A stretch of DNA of 5,353 nucleotides from an uncultured Lachnospiraceae bacterium (GTDB taxonomy: Bacteria > Bacillota > Clostridia > Lachnospirales > Lachnospiraceae): the NCBI GenBank assembly GCA_902803355.1, contig CADCPP010000181.1:1-5353 (forward strand), in the 5' to 3' direction. Within the stretch, counting starts at the first letter, position 1; each line of letters begins with the position of its first letter. The notes beneath the pieces are model-generated. The model was not told the origin of the DNA, did not search any database, and saw nothing but the letters and a program-made list of their open reading frames with translations. The translations under genes were made by a program, and so were the position numbers. Positions 5,271 through 5,353 of this stretch are shown piece after piece.

Positions 5271-5353
5271 ATGATCAGAGAAGATGTCAGAAATGTTGCG
5301 ATAATTGCCCATGTCGACCACGGCAAAACGACCCTGGTGGACGAACTCCTGAA
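5271..5353 (+). CDS. typA: Translational GTPase TypA/BipA, N-terminal fragment (cut by window edge)
   Basis: Only the first 27 complete codons are in the window. They read MIREDVRNVAIIAHVDHGKT followed by TLVDELL. This is the start of the TypA/BipA ribosome-binding GTPase, a paralogue of EF-G and LepA involved in stress- and cold-related translation and ribosome assembly. AHVDHGKTT is the G1/P-loop (GxxxxGK[ST]-type) of translational GTPases, and the preceding REDVRNVAII is characteristic of TypA rather than LepA or EF-G. GAGAGGG (5260-5266) lies four bases before the ATG and serves as ribosome-binding site. The truncation is due only to the window end; the full gene would be about 600 codons. 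It has its own promoter upstream. Confidence 0.93.
   Translation, partial: MIREDVRNVAIIAHVDHGKTTLVDELL

Noticed and set aside
5074..5274. 66-codon plus-strand frame ending in an ATGA overlap with typA
   Set aside because: It has only a TTG start with no ribosome-binding site, and the typA promoter at 5102-5129 lies inside it. The overlap with the typA start is probably chance.
4971..5321. 117-residue N-terminal extension of the nitroreductase
   Set aside because: It would cross the extended -10 promoter and overlap the typA start. The family N-terminus (ERYSVRKF) lies right after ATG 4970, which has GGAGG.

Overview
The window looks like ordinary chromosome from a GC-rich anaerobic Firmicute, probably class Clostridia. 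The reasons are a type III glutamine synthetase, an FprA/Hrb pair of the kind known from Moorella, strong GGAGG-type ribosome-binding sites and codons ending mostly in G or C. The assignment to a lineage is inference; no rRNA or other marker gene is present.

Layout, left to right. (1) Positions 1-48 are a short intergenic tail with a possible leftward promoter. (2) glnN, glutamine synthetase III, is complete and on the minus strand (49-2139). (3) A 322-bp divergent intergenic region holds back-to-back promoters whose -35 boxes lie in an 8-bp inverted repeat, a hairpin leader for glnN and a leader of about 150 nt for the rightward genes. (4) fprA (2462-3646), a class A flavodiiron protein, and hrb (3725-4339), a flavin reductase/rubredoxin fusion, form a rightward two-gene operon ending in a perfect 30-bp palindromic terminator. 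(5) A nitroreductase-family gene on the minus strand (4455-4970) converges on the same terminator. (6) A 300-bp divergent region carries a leftward extended -10 promoter and a rightward promoter followed by a structured leader. (7) The first 27 codons of typA/bipA run off the right edge.

How the genes fit together: Hrb is expected to take electrons from a reduced nicotinamide through FMN and its rubredoxin centre and pass them to FprA. FprA then reduces NO and/or O2 at its diiron site, protecting an anaerobe from nitrosative or oxidative stress. The nitroreductase may add flavin-dependent redox capacity, but nothing in the sequence ties it to the pair. glnN (ammonium assimilation) and typA (translational GTPase) are housekeeping neighbours.

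I see no mobile element, CRISPR array, tRNA or rRNA, and no clearly novel system. The points most worth a second look are the unusually compact rubredoxin domain of Hrb, the palindromic divergent promoter region and the structured leaders of glnN, fprA and typA.
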